Shown here: piece by piece, positions 1 through 7,462 of the stretch | How positions within the stretch are numbered: the stretch's first letter is position 1 | Layout of the letters: the number at the start of each line of letters is the position of its first letter | From: an uncultured Oscillospiraceae bacterium | GTDB lineage: Bacteria > Bacillota > Clostridia > Oscillospirales > Oscillospiraceae | Length of the DNA: 32,379 bases | NCBI GenBank assembly: GCA_934660965.1 | Contig: CAKUIM010000026.1 | Location: 1-32,379, forward strand | Reading direction: 5' to 3' | The notes under the pieces: model-generated | What the model was told of the DNA's origin: nothing | Seen by the model: only the letters and a program-made list of their open reading frames with translations | The model's database searches: none | Program-made: the position numbers and the translations under genes

Positions 1-932
1 TTGGCCCGCAGAATGGTGCCGTAATGGCCGCTGTCCAGCTCGTCGAGCATCTGCTCCAGGGCTGTGCGCTCGAACTGCCGGGGAGTCTCCCGGCCCCAGC
101 TGGTGAATACCTCGTCGGCGTCGTGGCCGTGGTGATGGTGGTGGTCATGGTCGTGGCAGCCGCAGGAGCACTCCGGGCCGTGGTCGTGCTCGTGCTCATG
201 CTCGTGCTCGTGCTCATGCTCGTGGTCGTGCTCGTGCTCATGCTCGTGCTCATGCTCGTGGTCGTGCTCGTGGTCATGATGATGGTGATGATGCTCCTCC
301 TCCTGGGCGGAGAGCAGCAGCCGGTCGGAGAGCTTGGCGCTCTCCATGGCGCGCAGGATGGCCGCGCCGGACAGCTCATCCCAGGGGGTGGTGAGGATGG
401 CGGCCTGGGGGTTTTTCTCCCGCAGCAGTGCTACGGCCTGCTCCAGCCGCTCGGGGGAGAGCTTCTGGGTGCGGGAGAGGATGATGGCCCCGGCGTGCTC
501 CACCTGGTCGCAGTAGAACTCGCCGAAGTTTTTCAGATATACCTTGACCTTGGTGGCGTCAGCCACGGTGACGGCGCTGCCCGGGACAATGCGCCCATCG
601 TCCCGGGCGGCGCGCTCCACCGCCGCGGCCACGTCGGAGAGCTTGCCCACGCCTGAGGGCTCGATGAGCACCCGGTCGGGGGCGTAGCGGGAGATTACGT
701 CGTGCAGGGCCTGGGCGAAGTCGCCCACCAGGGAGCAGCAGATGCACCCGGAGGACAGCTCGGAGATTTCCACCCCGGCGCCCTTGAGAAAGCCGCCGTC
801 CACGCTGATCTCACCGAACTCGTTCTCGATGAGCACCACCTTTTCGCCGCTGTAGGCCTCGGCGAGCAGCTTCTGAATGAGGGTGGTCTTGCCCGCGCCC
901 AGGAAGCCGGAAATAATGTCTACCTTTGCCAT
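1..932 (-). CDS. COG0523/CobW-family GTPase, probable zinc metallochaperone (C-terminus cut by window edge)
   Basis: About 310 codons are visible; the C-terminus lies beyond base 1. The protein opens with a P-loop, SGFLGAGKTT (residues 8-17), followed by ENEFGE and then GCICCSL, which carries the CxCC metal-binding motif that defines COG0523 G3E GTPases. After the GTPase core comes a run with about 30 histidines: six His, sixteen Asp/Glu-His pairs, a CSCGC cluster and another His cluster. It then enters what looks like the start of the CobW C-terminal domain. Members of this family use GTP hydrolysis to deliver zinc or another metal to client enzymes in the cytoplasm; the His-rich loop suggests metal storage or buffering. 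The ATG at 932 directly precedes the P-loop region, with a weak AAAGGA about 11 bases upstream. It is transcribed divergently from the hydrolase at 1157. The exact metal and client cannot be read from the sequence. Confidence 0.9.
   Translation of the reverse strand, partial: MAKVDIISGFLGAGKTTLIQKLLAEAYSGEKVVLIENEFGEISVDGGFLKGAGVEISELSSGCICCSLVGDFAQALHDVISRYAPDRVLIEPSGVGKLSDVAAAVERAARDDGRIVPGSAVTVADATKVKVYLKNFGEFYCDQVEHAGAIILSRTQKLSPERLEQAVALLREKNPQAAILTTPWDELSGAAILRAMESAKLSDRLLLSAQEEEHHHHHHDHEHDHEHEHEHEHEHDHEHEHEHEHEHEHDHGPECSCGCHDHDHHHHHGHDADEVFTSWGRETPRQFERTALEQMLDELDSGHYGTILRA
180..275 (-). repeat. (Asp/Glu-His)16 coding repeat in the CobW-family GTPase
   Basis: Sixteen consecutive GAC/GAG-CAC/CAT codon pairs form a 96-bp simple repeat on the minus strand, directly after six His codons (276-293). 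The codons alternate between synonymous forms, so the repeat is kept at the protein level but is still near-repetitive DNA prone to slippage. It encodes an acidic, metal-binding loop. Confidence 0.9.
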
Positions 933-997
933 ATTGCATCAGATCCTTTGCAGGGAGCCCCTACCATTCTAATAGGACAGCTCCGTTTTTCTTTATA

Positions 998-1025
998 AGT
1001 ATAGCATTTTCTGCTTGAAATGCAA
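998..1025 (-). promoter_or_regulatory. Sigma-A-type promoter for the CobW-family GTPase
   Basis: Read on the minus strand: -35 TTGCAT (1025-1020), 16-bp spacer, then TATACT (1003-998) preceded by TGC, an extended -10. The leader to the ATG at 932 is about 60 nt. I see no clear Zur-type palindrome over it. Confidence 0.65.
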
Positions 1026-1044
1026 CCGCTGCGCCGAGGTAAAA

Positions 1045-1073
1045 TTGACAAGCGGAGGGAAAGCGGGTAAACT
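1045..1073 (+). promoter_or_regulatory. Sigma-A-type promoter for the hydrolase/activator operon
   Basis: Consensus TTGACA (1045-1050), 17-bp spacer and TAAACT (1068-1073). Its -35 lies 19 bp from the -35 of the divergent GTPase promoter, so the two may influence each other. Transcription from about 1080 would cover the hydrolase and the sigma-54 activator. Confidence 0.7.
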
Positions 1074-1156
1074 GTTGGTAAGGATTGCAACGCGCCTCCC
1101 GCCGCCCGCCAGAGCGGCGGCGGTGCGGAAAAACGGGAAAAGGAGTCGAACGGAAC

Positions 1157-2086
1157 ATGGTAGAATTTCAGGAACTGACCTTCCCCTCCAGCGACGGACA
1201 GCACCAGTGCTGGGCGGGCCTCTGGCTGCCGGAGGGTGCGCCCCGGGCGGTGGTGCAGATCGTCCACGGCGTGGCGGAGTATGTGGGCCGGTACAAGGCC
1301 TTCGCCCGGTACCTGGCGGAGCATGGCTTTGCCGTTTGCGGCGAGGACCACCTGGGCCACGGCAATACTGCCAAGCAGGACAGCAAATTCGGCTACTTCG
1401 GCGCCCACGACGGCTGGACCCTGGTCACGGCGGACGTGCGGCAGCTGCGCACGCTCATGGGGGAGCGCTTCCCCGGCATCCCCTACTTCCTGCTGGGCCA
1501 CTCCATGGGCTCCTTCCTCACCCGTACCTACCTGTGCCGCTATCCCGGCACGGTGTCCGGGGCCATCCTCTCCGGCACCGGGCAGGAGGCCCCCGCCCTG
1601 GTGGCGGGGGGCAAGGCCCTGGCAAGCCTCATCTGCCGTTTCCGCGGGGCCGACGCCGTGAGCCAGCTGGTCAACAACCTCTCCCTGGGCGCTTACAACA
1701 AGCAGTTCGCCCCCAACCGCACCAGCGCCGACTGGATCAGCCGGGATCAGGCGGTGGTGGACGCCTATGTCTGCGACCCGCTGTGCTCCTTCACCCCCAC
1801 CGTTGGGATGTACCGGGACATGCTGGGCGGCCTTCAGTATATCGCAAGCCCCCGGGCCCTGTCCCAGATGGACCCCGACACCCCCATCTACCTCTTCTCC
1901 GGCGCGTGCGATCCGGTGGGCGGCAACACCAAGGGGGTCAACAAGGTCTACGGCTATTTCAAGGACCGCGGCACCCGGGACCTGACGCTGAAATTCTACC
2001 CCGGAGGCCGCCACGAGATGCTCAACGAGACCAACCGCGCCGAGGTGTACGCCGACGTGCTCGCCTGGCTGGAGGCCCATGTCTGA
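1157..2086 (+). CDS. Alpha/beta hydrolase, monoacylglycerol lipase-like (S33/Hydrolase_4)
   Basis: Predicted 309-residue cytoplasmic serine hydrolase with no signal peptide or membrane segment. The fold signatures are in order: HG at 38-39 (oxyanion region), nucleophile elbow GHSMG at 114-118 (Ser116), acid Asp252 in GACDPVGG, and His286 in GGRHEM. This matches monoglyceride lipase and lysophospholipase-like enzymes, usually 270-320 residues, which cleave carboxylic esters; the real substrate is not identifiable. I chose the ATG at 1157 because AAAGGAG lies about 12 bases upstream and the family N-terminus starts here; an in-frame ATG at 1085 would add 24 Arg/Ala-rich residues unlike the family. 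The gene ends 40 bp before the sigma-54 activator and is probably co-transcribed with it, so it may release or remove that regulator's ligand (inference). Confidence 0.88.
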   Translation: MVEFQELTFPSSDGQHQCWAGLWLPEGAPRAVVQIVHGVAEYVGRYKAFARYLAEHGFAVCGEDHLGHGNTAKQDSKFGYFGAHDGWTLVTADVRQLRTLMGERFPGIPYFLLGHSMGSFLTRTYLCRYPGTVSGAILSGTGQEAPALVAGGKALASLICRFRGADAVSQLVNNLSLGAYNKQFAPNRTSADWISRDQAVVDAYVCDPLCSFTPTVGMYRDMLGGLQYIASPRALSQMDPDTPIYLFSGACDPVGGNTKGVNKVYGYFKDRGTRDLTLKFYPGGRHEMLNETNRAEVYADVLAWLEAHV

Positions 2087-2126
2087 CCGGGGCGGGCAGA
2101 ACAACACACGAGAGGAGAGCGCGGCC

Positions 2127-3569
2127 ATGTTTGAACATCTGGACCCGGCGGCCATCGTCGCGCTGTACGACAAGCTGTACGTGGGCATCTATATTCTTGA
2201 CAGCGAGGGCACCATCCTCTTTGTCAACGACACCATGGTCACCATGACCGGCATCCCCCGGGACAAGATGATCGGCTACTCCATCTTCACCAGGCGCAAC
2301 TTCCAGCCCTCCGCCACCGAGCTTGTGCAGAACAAAAAGCAGACGGTGTCCCTCTACCAGACCATCAAGGCCCAGGAGCGCACCTACCGCCAGCTCATCA
2401 CCTCCATCCCCGTCTTTGACGAGCACGGCGAGATCAAATACATCATCGCCGTCAATGAGGAGCTGTCCAGCCTCACCCGCCGGATGGGCAGCGCCGCCGC
2501 CCTGGATCAGAGCCGCCTGGAGCTGTCTATCCCCCCGGACGTGGACGGCGAGGAGGAAGAGCCGGGGAAAGAGCTGGTGGCCCGCTCCCCCCAGATGCGG
2601 GCCATCGTGCAGCTTATGCGGCGCATTGCCGACGTGGAGGCTTCCGTGCTCATCGAGGGCGAGTCGGGCACCGGCAAGGAGGTCATCGCCACCACCCTCC
2701 ATAAAAGCGGCGCCCGGGCGGACAAGAAGATGGTGGAGATCAACTGCGCCGCCCTGCCTGAGCAGCTTCTGGAGGCAGAGCTCTTCGGCTATGTGAAGGG
2801 CGCCTTCACCGGCGCCGCCCCCGGGGGAAAGCCGGGCCTCATCCAGGAGGCGGACGGCGGCATCCTCTTTCTCGACGAAATCAACTCCCTGCCCATGTCC
2901 ATCCAGGGCAAGCTCCTGCGGGTGCTGGAGACCAAGCGGGTGCGCCGGCTGGGCGCGGTGGAGGAGACCGAGGTGGACTTCCGCCTCATCGCTGCCGCCA
3001 ACCGCAGCCTCCAGAAGTTGTGCGCCGAGGGCCGCTTCCGGGAGGACCTCTATTACCGCCTGAATGTCATCCCTATCCGGGTGCCCCCCCTGCGGGAGCG
3101 CCGGGAGGACATCCTGCCCCTGGCGGACCAGTTTTTGAAGGAGTTCCGGAAGCTCTATGGCCGGGCCCCCCGGGTGTCCCCCGAAGTGGAGCGGCAGCTG
3201 GAGGCGTACAGCTGGCCGGGCAACGTCCGGGAGCTGCGCAACCTGGTGGAGCGCATGGTGGTCAGCGGCGAGTACGGCGCGGAGGAGATCCACCGCATCC
3301 CCGAGGAGATGTTCGGCGCCGCCCGGCAGGAGCCTGCGGAGCGAAGCCTGCCCTCCGTCATCGTCCTGGATCAGCGCGGGCCGGAGGAAAACGCGCTGCC
3401 CGGGGAGGAATTTTCCCTGGAATCCTATATGAACGCCACCGAGGAGCGGCTGCTGCGGGGCCTTGCGGAAAAGTGCCGCACCGTGTCGGAAATGGCCGCC
3501 GTCCTGAAGATCGACCGTACCAACGTGGGGCGCAAGCTCAAGCGCTACGGCATCACTCTCCGGAAGTGA
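2127..3569 (+). CDS. Sigma-54-dependent enhancer-binding activator (PAS, AAA+, Fis-type HTH)
   Basis: Predicted 480-residue activator. An N-terminal PAS-like sensor spans about residues 8-120. The AAA+ domain has Walker A GESGTGKE (178-185), the sigma-54-contacting GAFTGA loop (225-230) intact, Walker B GGILFLDE (244-251) and WPGNVREL (363-370). A Fis-type helix-turn-helix lies at about 452-475. Such proteins bind enhancers 100-200 bp upstream and use ATP to open sigma-54 promoters; here a near-perfect -24/-12 promoter lies 290 bp downstream, preceded by AAACGCAC repeats. There is no response-regulator receiver domain, so activation is probably by a small ligand bound to the PAS domain. I chose ATG 2127, with GAGGAG about 9 bases upstream; an ATG at 2079 would overlap the hydrolase by 8 bp and lacks a good ribosome binding site. 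Confidence 0.93.
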   Translation: MFEHLDPAAIVALYDKLYVGIYILDSEGTILFVNDTMVTMTGIPRDKMIGYSIFTRRNFQPSATELVQNKKQTVSLYQTIKAQERTYRQLITSIPVFDEHGEIKYIIAVNEELSSLTRRMGSAAALDQSRLELSIPPDVDGEEEEPGKELVARSPQMRAIVQLMRRIADVEASVLIEGESGTGKEVIATTLHKSGARADKKMVEINCAALPEQLLEAELFGYVKGAFTGAAPGGKPGLIQEADGGILFLDEINSLPMSIQGKLLRVLETKRVRRLGAVEETEVDFRLIAAANRSLQKLCAEGRFREDLYYRLNVIPIRVPPLRERREDILPLADQFLKEFRKLYGRAPRVSPEVERQLEAYSWPGNVRELRNLVERMVVSGEYGAEEIHRIPEEMFGAARQEPAERSLPSVIVLDQRGPEENALPGEEFSLESYMNATEERLLRGLAEKCRTVSEMAAVLKIDRTNVGRKLKRYGITLRK

Positions 3570-3637
3570 TGCCGCTCCCGCCCATCGGCCTGCCGCCGGA
3601 TGGGGCTGGACGTGTTGCCGGATGGCACAAGTGATGC

Positions 3638-3747
3638 AAAAACGCACATTTTAGGGGGCTGCCTGCCTGGCGGCCCCCTTTTTTTGAAAAGGTGGGCGAA
3701 AACGCACATGTTTCGGGCAAAAACGCACGGTGCATAAACGCACGTTT
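3638..3747 (+). promoter_or_regulatory. Four AAACGCAC repeats, candidate enhancer (UAS) of the sigma-54 activator
   Basis: AAACGCAC occurs at 3640-3647, 3700-3707, 3721-3728 and 3736-3743, all in the same orientation. The last copy is part of a short palindrome AAACG-CA-CGTTT (3736-3747), and the first two end in ATTTT or ATGTTT, so each may be a half-palindromic site. Spacings are 60, 21 and 15 bp. The promoter-proximal copy is about 115 bp before the -24 element, the usual distance for an enhancer of a sigma-54 activator. The first copy sits before the terminator of the activator gene, the other three after it. Binding by the neighbouring activator is inferred. Confidence 0.65.
3654..3685 (+). 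terminator. Rho-independent terminator after the activator
   Basis: Stem GGGGGCTGCC (3654-3663) and GGCGGCCCCC (3669-3678), one G-U pair, 5-base loop, then seven T (3679-3685). It ends the hydrolase/activator operon and insulates the sigma-54 promoter downstream. Confidence 0.88.
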
Positions 3748-3858
3748 ACGGGAAGGCTGGCCGCCGGAGGGGCACCGGGGCGGGGGAGAGGGCGAAAAAC
3801 GGCGCAGAATCAGGGCATTGCCTGATCTTCGACCCGCCGGGGCGCAAATGTGAAAAGT

Positions 3859-3874
3859 TGGCACAGAATTTGCT
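3859..3874 (+). promoter_or_regulatory. Sigma-54 (-24/-12) promoter for the SDR / CoA-transferase / MFS operon
   Basis: TGGCAC-AGAAT-TTGCT matches the sigma-54 consensus TGGCAC-N5-TTGCA/T, with exactly 10 bases between the invariant GG (3860-3861) and GC (3872-3873). The start should be near 3885, giving a leader of about 120 nt that contains the short hairpin CCGCC-AA-GGCGG. A TATAAT overlaps the right edge (3874-3879), but no good -35 sits at the right distance, so sigma-54 is the better reading. Confidence 0.88.
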
Positions 3875-4006
3875 ATAATTCATAACGAAAGCCAATCCGA
3901 GGGGCAGTCCGCCAAGGCGGGCGGCCCGGGAAGCGCTGCGAGCTGCGGGGTCCGGCGCGTTCGGGGCGGCAACTATATGCGTGTGATAAATTAGGAGGTT
4001 TTTCAA

Positions 4007-4738
4007 ATGAATCTGAGCGGAAAATACGCCATTGTGACCGGCGGCGGCAAGGGCATCGGCGCCGCCATCGTCAAGCGTTTCATTGCCGAGCAGGCTGCCG
4101 GCGTCGCCATTCTGGAGTATGACGAGGCCCTGGCCCGGAAGACCGCGGACGAGATCGGCGGCAACGTCATCGCCATCAAGTGTGACGTCTCCAAGGAGGA
4201 CCAGGTCAAAGCCGCCGTGGACAAGGTGCTCGAGGCCTTCGGCCGCATCGACATCCTGGTCAACAACGCCGGCATCACCCGTGACGTGATGTTCCACAAG
4301 ATGACCGACGACCAGTGGCGTCAGGTCATGTCCGTCAACCTGGACGGCGTCTACTACTGCTGCAAGTTCGTGGTGCCCCTGATGCGCGAGCAGGGCTACG
4401 GCAAGATCGTCAACCTGTCCTCCTCCTCCGCCAACGGCAACGCGGGCCAGGCCAACTATTCCGCCACCAAGGCCGCCATCATCGGCCTGACCAAGACCCT
4501 GGCCAAGGAGCTGGCCCCCAAGAACATCACCGTCAACGCCATCGCCCCCGCCATGATCGACACCGACATGATGCGCGGCGTGCCCCCCGAGATTCTCGAG
4601 AAGTACATCAAGGGCATTCCCGCCCGCCGTCTGGGCACTGTGGACGAGTTGGCCGCTGCCGCCTACTTCCTGGCAAGCGATGACTCCAGCTTCGTCAACG
4701 GCATCGTCCTGCCCGTCAACGGCGCGACCATGACCTGA
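4007..4738 (+). CDS. SDR-family oxidoreductase (3-oxoacyl reductase / 3-hydroxyacyl dehydrogenase type)
   Basis: A complete classical SDR of 243 residues, cytoplasmic. It has the cofactor motif TGGGKGIG (11-18), NNAG (86-89), the catalytic set Asn111, a serine cluster at 138-141, Tyr151 and Lys155 (YxxxK), and an acidic LEYDE stretch after the second strand that favours NAD(H) over NADP(H). It resembles FabG, acetoacetyl-CoA reductase and 3-hydroxyacyl dehydrogenases, which interconvert a hydroxyl and a keto group. The start has AGGAGG (3993-3998) eight bases upstream. As first gene behind a sigma-54 promoter and before a CoA-transferase and a carrier, it more likely serves a catabolic or fermentative acid pathway than fatty acid synthesis. 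The substrate is not determinable. Confidence 0.9.
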   Translation: MNLSGKYAIVTGGGKGIGAAIVKRFIAEQAAGVAILEYDEALARKTADEIGGNVIAIKCDVSKEDQVKAAVDKVLEAFGRIDILVNNAGITRDVMFHKMTDDQWRQVMSVNLDGVYYCCKFVVPLMREQGYGKIVNLSSSSANGNAGQANYSATKAAIIGLTKTLAKELAPKNITVNAIAPAMIDTDMMRGVPPEILEKYIKGIPARRLGTVDELAAAAYFLASDDSSFVNGIVLPVNGATMT

Positions 4739-4762
4739 TCGAACTGAAAAACAGACTTTCTG

Positions 4763-4798
4763 AAAGAGGCGGGGGCCACTCCGGCCCCTGCCTCTTTT
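4763..4798 (+). terminator. Intrinsic terminator or attenuating hairpin between the SDR and CoA-transferase genes
   Basis: AGAGGCGGGGGCC (4765-4777) pairs with GGCCCCTGCCTCT (4783-4795) with one mismatch, and a short T run follows. The SDR and CoA-transferase genes are 105 bp apart with no obvious promoter between them, so this may act as a partial terminator giving more SDR transcript than downstream message. Confidence 0.6.
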
Positions 4799-4843
4799 CG
4801 GCTTTTGCGGGGCTTTTTTCAAAAAACAGGGAGGAATTATGAT

Positions 4844-6064
4844 ATGAGACCGCTGGAAGGCATCAAGGTAGTAGAGCTGGGCACCCATGTGGCGGTGCCG
4901 GCGGCGGCCCGGCTGTTTGCGGACTGGGGCGCCCGGGTCATCAAGGTGGAGAGCCCCACGGGGGACCTGTGGCGGCAGTTCGGCGTCAACTGCAACGCCC
5001 CCGTCACCGATGAGGAGAACCCGGTGTTCAGCATCCCCAACTCCAATAAGGAGATCATTGCCCTCAACCTCAAGAGCGAGGAGGGCAAGGCGGTGCTGCT
5101 GCGCCTTTTGGAGGACGCGGACGTCTTTATGACCAATGTCCGGGGGGACGCCCTGCGGCGGCTGGGCCTGGACTACGACCGCCTGAAGGACGCCTTCCCC
5201 CGCCTTGTCTACTTCCACTTCACCGCCTACGGCACCGAGGGCCCCCAGGCGTCGATGCCCGGCTTCGACGTGGCCGCCTTCTGGGCGGCGGGGGGCGGCA
5301 TGGCCGACTGGCCGTCGGTGGAGGGCGCCACCATGGCCCCCGGCTCCGCCTTCGGCGACACCTCCGTGTCCGCCACGGTGGCAAGCGGCATCCTGGCGGC
5401 CCTGCTGGGCGCTCAGCGCACGGGGAAGGGCCGCTTCCTCACCACCTCCCTCTATGCCGCCTCCCTGTGGTATAACCATGCGGATATCATCTGCCGCCAG
5501 CCCCAGTACAACAAGCCCCGGCACGTGATCCCCGGCCACACCTCCAACCCCTTCTCCCGCACCTACGTGTGCAAGGGGGGCGCGCGGGTGCTGCTGGGCG
5601 GCATCAACTTCCGCATTGCCTGGCCCAAGGGCCTGAAGGTGCTGGGCCTGGAGGAGTATCTGGACGACCCCCGCTACAACACCCAGCAGGCCTTCTGGGA
5701 GAACGGCCAGCCCGTTACCGAGCGCTGCGAGGCATTGTTTCGCACCAAAACGGCGGAGGAGTGGGTCAAGCTCTTCCTGGATGCCGACGTGGTGGCCCAG
5801 AAGGTGGTCAGCGCCGGGGAGATCCCCGATTCCGTCCAGGCCTGGGTCAACGGCTACCTCACCGAGGTGGACTACCCCACCACCGGCAACAAGACCGTCC
5901 TGCCCAACACCCCGGTGAAGTTTGAGGGGGCGGAGCCCGCCTTCACCGGCGCGGTGGGCGGCATCGGCTGCAATTCCAGGGCCGTTCTGCGCCGCTGCGG
6001 CTATTCCGAGGAGGAAATCGCCCTTCTGGAGCGCAGCGGGGCCGTGGTCTCCGGCGACGAGTAA
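4844..6064 (+). CDS. Class III CoA-transferase (CaiB/BaiF family)
   Basis: Predicted 406-residue cytoplasmic enzyme. It begins with the family N-terminus (LEGIKVVELGTHVAVPAAAR, then ADWGARVIKVE), includes the segment around SNKEIIALNLKSEEGK, and carries an Asp in GFDVAAF (Asp142), at the place of the catalytic aspartate that forms the aspartyl-CoA anhydride in formyl-CoA transferase. Relatives of this length include formyl-CoA, carnitine-CoA and the 2-hydroxyacyl-CoA transferases (HadA, FldA) of clostridial amino acid fermentation; sequence alone does not choose among them. It moves CoA from an acyl-CoA donor onto a carboxylic acid. The ATG at 4844 has AGGGAGG nine bases upstream; a nearer ATG at 4839 runs into a stop at once. 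The MFS gene follows after about 50 bp. Confidence 0.9.
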   Translation: MRPLEGIKVVELGTHVAVPAAARLFADWGARVIKVESPTGDLWRQFGVNCNAPVTDEENPVFSIPNSNKEIIALNLKSEEGKAVLLRLLEDADVFMTNVRGDALRRLGLDYDRLKDAFPRLVYFHFTAYGTEGPQASMPGFDVAAFWAAGGGMADWPSVEGATMAPGSAFGDTSVSATVASGILAALLGAQRTGKGRFLTTSLYAASLWYNHADIICRQPQYNKPRHVIPGHTSNPFSRTYVCKGGARVLLGGINFRIAWPKGLKVLGLEEYLDDPRYNTQQAFWENGQPVTERCEALFRTKTAEEWVKLFLDADVVAQKVVSAGEIPDSVQAWVNGYLTEVDYPTTGNKTVLPNTPVKFEGAEPAFTGAVGGIGCNSRAVLRRCGYSEEEIALLERSGAVVSGDE

Positions 6065-6113
6065 GGCCGCACAGCGGCAGACAATAAAGCACAGCGAATA
6101 TCAGGAGGAACTT

Positions 6114-7403
6114 GTGAGAAAACAGGCAGAGAATGAAATGCAGTCGGGCGGCAGCCGGATTTTTTACGGCTGGATTATGGTGGCCGTGGTATGGCTTATT
6201 TATATGTTTACAACGGCGCTCCCCCTTTACGGCGGCAGCGTACTCAACTCCCTTGTGGTGCTCAAGGCCGGCGTGAAGGAGGAGACCCTTGGCCTTGCCG
6301 CCACCGTACACACCGCCATGACCGGCGTCCTCTCCCCGCTGGTGGGCTATGTGGTCAAGTGCCGGGGCTCCCGCCTTGCCTTCATCGTGGGCAGCCTCTT
6401 TGCCCTCGGTGCCGCGGTGGGCTTCGTGCTGCTGCCGGCCGGCGGCTTCCAGCTGGTGCTGTGCTACGGCGTGCTGGCCGCCCTGGGTATCGGCATCGGC
6501 GGCACCCTCACCACCCAGTCCCTCATCATCCGCTGGTTTGATGCCAACCAGGCGGTGGCCCTCTCCCTGGCCCTGACCTCCGGTGCGGTGGGCGGCTTTA
6601 TCGGCCCGGTCATCATGAACGCCCTGTCCGGCAGCGGCGACTGGCGCCCTGGCTGGACCCTTGTGGGCGCGGGTGCGGTGGCCGCCCTGCTCATGTCCCT
6701 CTTCCTGGTGAAGGACAAGCCTGCGGACATCGGCGAGGTGCCCGACGGCCGCGCCTATGCCGAGCGCCATGCCGGCCCCGCCCATCATAACGGTCCCGCC
6801 CCCATGTCCGCCCTGCCCAGCCTCACCCTGGGCGAGGCGGTGCGCACCAAGGAGTTTTATATCTCCACCGGCATGAGCATCTTCCGCCTGGCCCTCTACT
6901 ACAGCGTCCTGGGCTACGTGGTGGTCTACGCCGCCACCAGCGGCATCCCCAGCGCGCGCGCGGCCCTTCTTGTGTCCGCCATCTCCATCACAAGCCTTGC
7001 CGGCCGGCTGATGGTGGGCGTGCTCCACAAGGCGGGGATGGAGGTCAGGACCCTGCTGTTCCTCTCCGGCCTGTCCATGGCCGCCTGCGGCCTGCTGCTT
7101 TTCCTGGGCCGGGGCTTCGGCTGCTTTGTGGCGGGCAGCATGTGCGCCGGGCTGGGCTTCGGCATCTCCATGGTCAACGGCTCCATGTACCTCACCCATT
7201 ATTTCGGGCCGGAGCACTTCTCCGTCATCTACGGCGCCCTCTCCCCGGTGAGCACCGTGGTGGCCTCCTGCGGGCCGGCCATCACCGGCGCCGTGGCCGC
7301 CGCCACCGGGAGCTACGGCCTGCCCTTCCTCGTGATGGGCATCGCCAACGCCGTGGTGTCCGTCCTCAGCCTCTTCTCCCGCCTGCCGGAAAAGCGGCGG
7401 TAA
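6114..7403 (+). CDS. MFS transporter, OFA (oxalate/formate antiporter)-like
   Basis: Predicted 429-residue inner-membrane carrier with about 12 hydrophobic segments split by a hydrophilic central loop (around DKPADIGEVPDG to the His/Pro-rich stretch). The N-terminus contains FYGWIMVAVVWLIYMF, the YGW signature common in the OFA and monocarboxylate-type MFS branches, which move organic anions. The start is a GTG at 6114 with AGGAGG (6103-6108) five bases upstream; longer in-frame starts lie inside the preceding gene and encode Arg/Pro-rich sequence. It is last in the operon and ends at a strong terminator, so it probably imports or exchanges the acid that the CoA-transferase activates and the SDR oxidises or reduces (inference). 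Confidence 0.88.
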   Translation: MRKQAENEMQSGGSRIFYGWIMVAVVWLIYMFTTALPLYGGSVLNSLVVLKAGVKEETLGLAATVHTAMTGVLSPLVGYVVKCRGSRLAFIVGSLFALGAAVGFVLLPAGGFQLVLCYGVLAALGIGIGGTLTTQSLIIRWFDANQAVALSLALTSGAVGGFIGPVIMNALSGSGDWRPGWTLVGAGAVAALLMSLFLVKDKPADIGEVPDGRAYAERHAGPAHHNGPAPMSALPSLTLGEAVRTKEFYISTGMSIFRLALYYSVLGYVVVYAATSGIPSARAALLVSAISITSLAGRLMVGVLHKAGMEVRTLLFLSGLSMAACGLLLFLGRGFGCFVAGSMCAGLGFGISMVNGSMYLTHYFGPEHFSVIYGALSPVSTVVASCGPAITGAVAAATGSYGLPFLVMGIANAVVSVLSLFSRLPEKRR

Positions 7404-7411
7404 ACAGACGC

Positions 7412-7446
7412 AAAAAGTCCCCCTCCGGCAGGAGGGGGACTTTTTT
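7412..7446. terminator. Bidirectional terminator between convergent genes
   Basis: Perfect stem GTCCCCCTCC (7417-7426) / GGAGGGGGAC (7431-7440), GGCA loop, T6 on the right and A5 on the left, so it can end both the MFS operon (plus) and the surface protein at 7463 (minus). Confidence 0.93.
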
Positions 7447-7462
7447 ATGCCTTTGGCTTCAA

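Noticed and set aside
2079..2126. Alternative ATG 2079 for the first sigma-54 activator
   Set aside because: It overlaps the hydrolase end by 8 bp without a ribosome binding site; ATG 2127 has GAGGAG at good spacing and begins next to the PAS domain.
3623..3638. Second sigma-54-like sequence TGGCAC-AAGTG-ATGCA
   Set aside because: GG-N10-GC spacing is right but the -12 element has ATGC instead of TTGC, and the strong terminator at 3654-3685 follows directly, so it could drive no gene.
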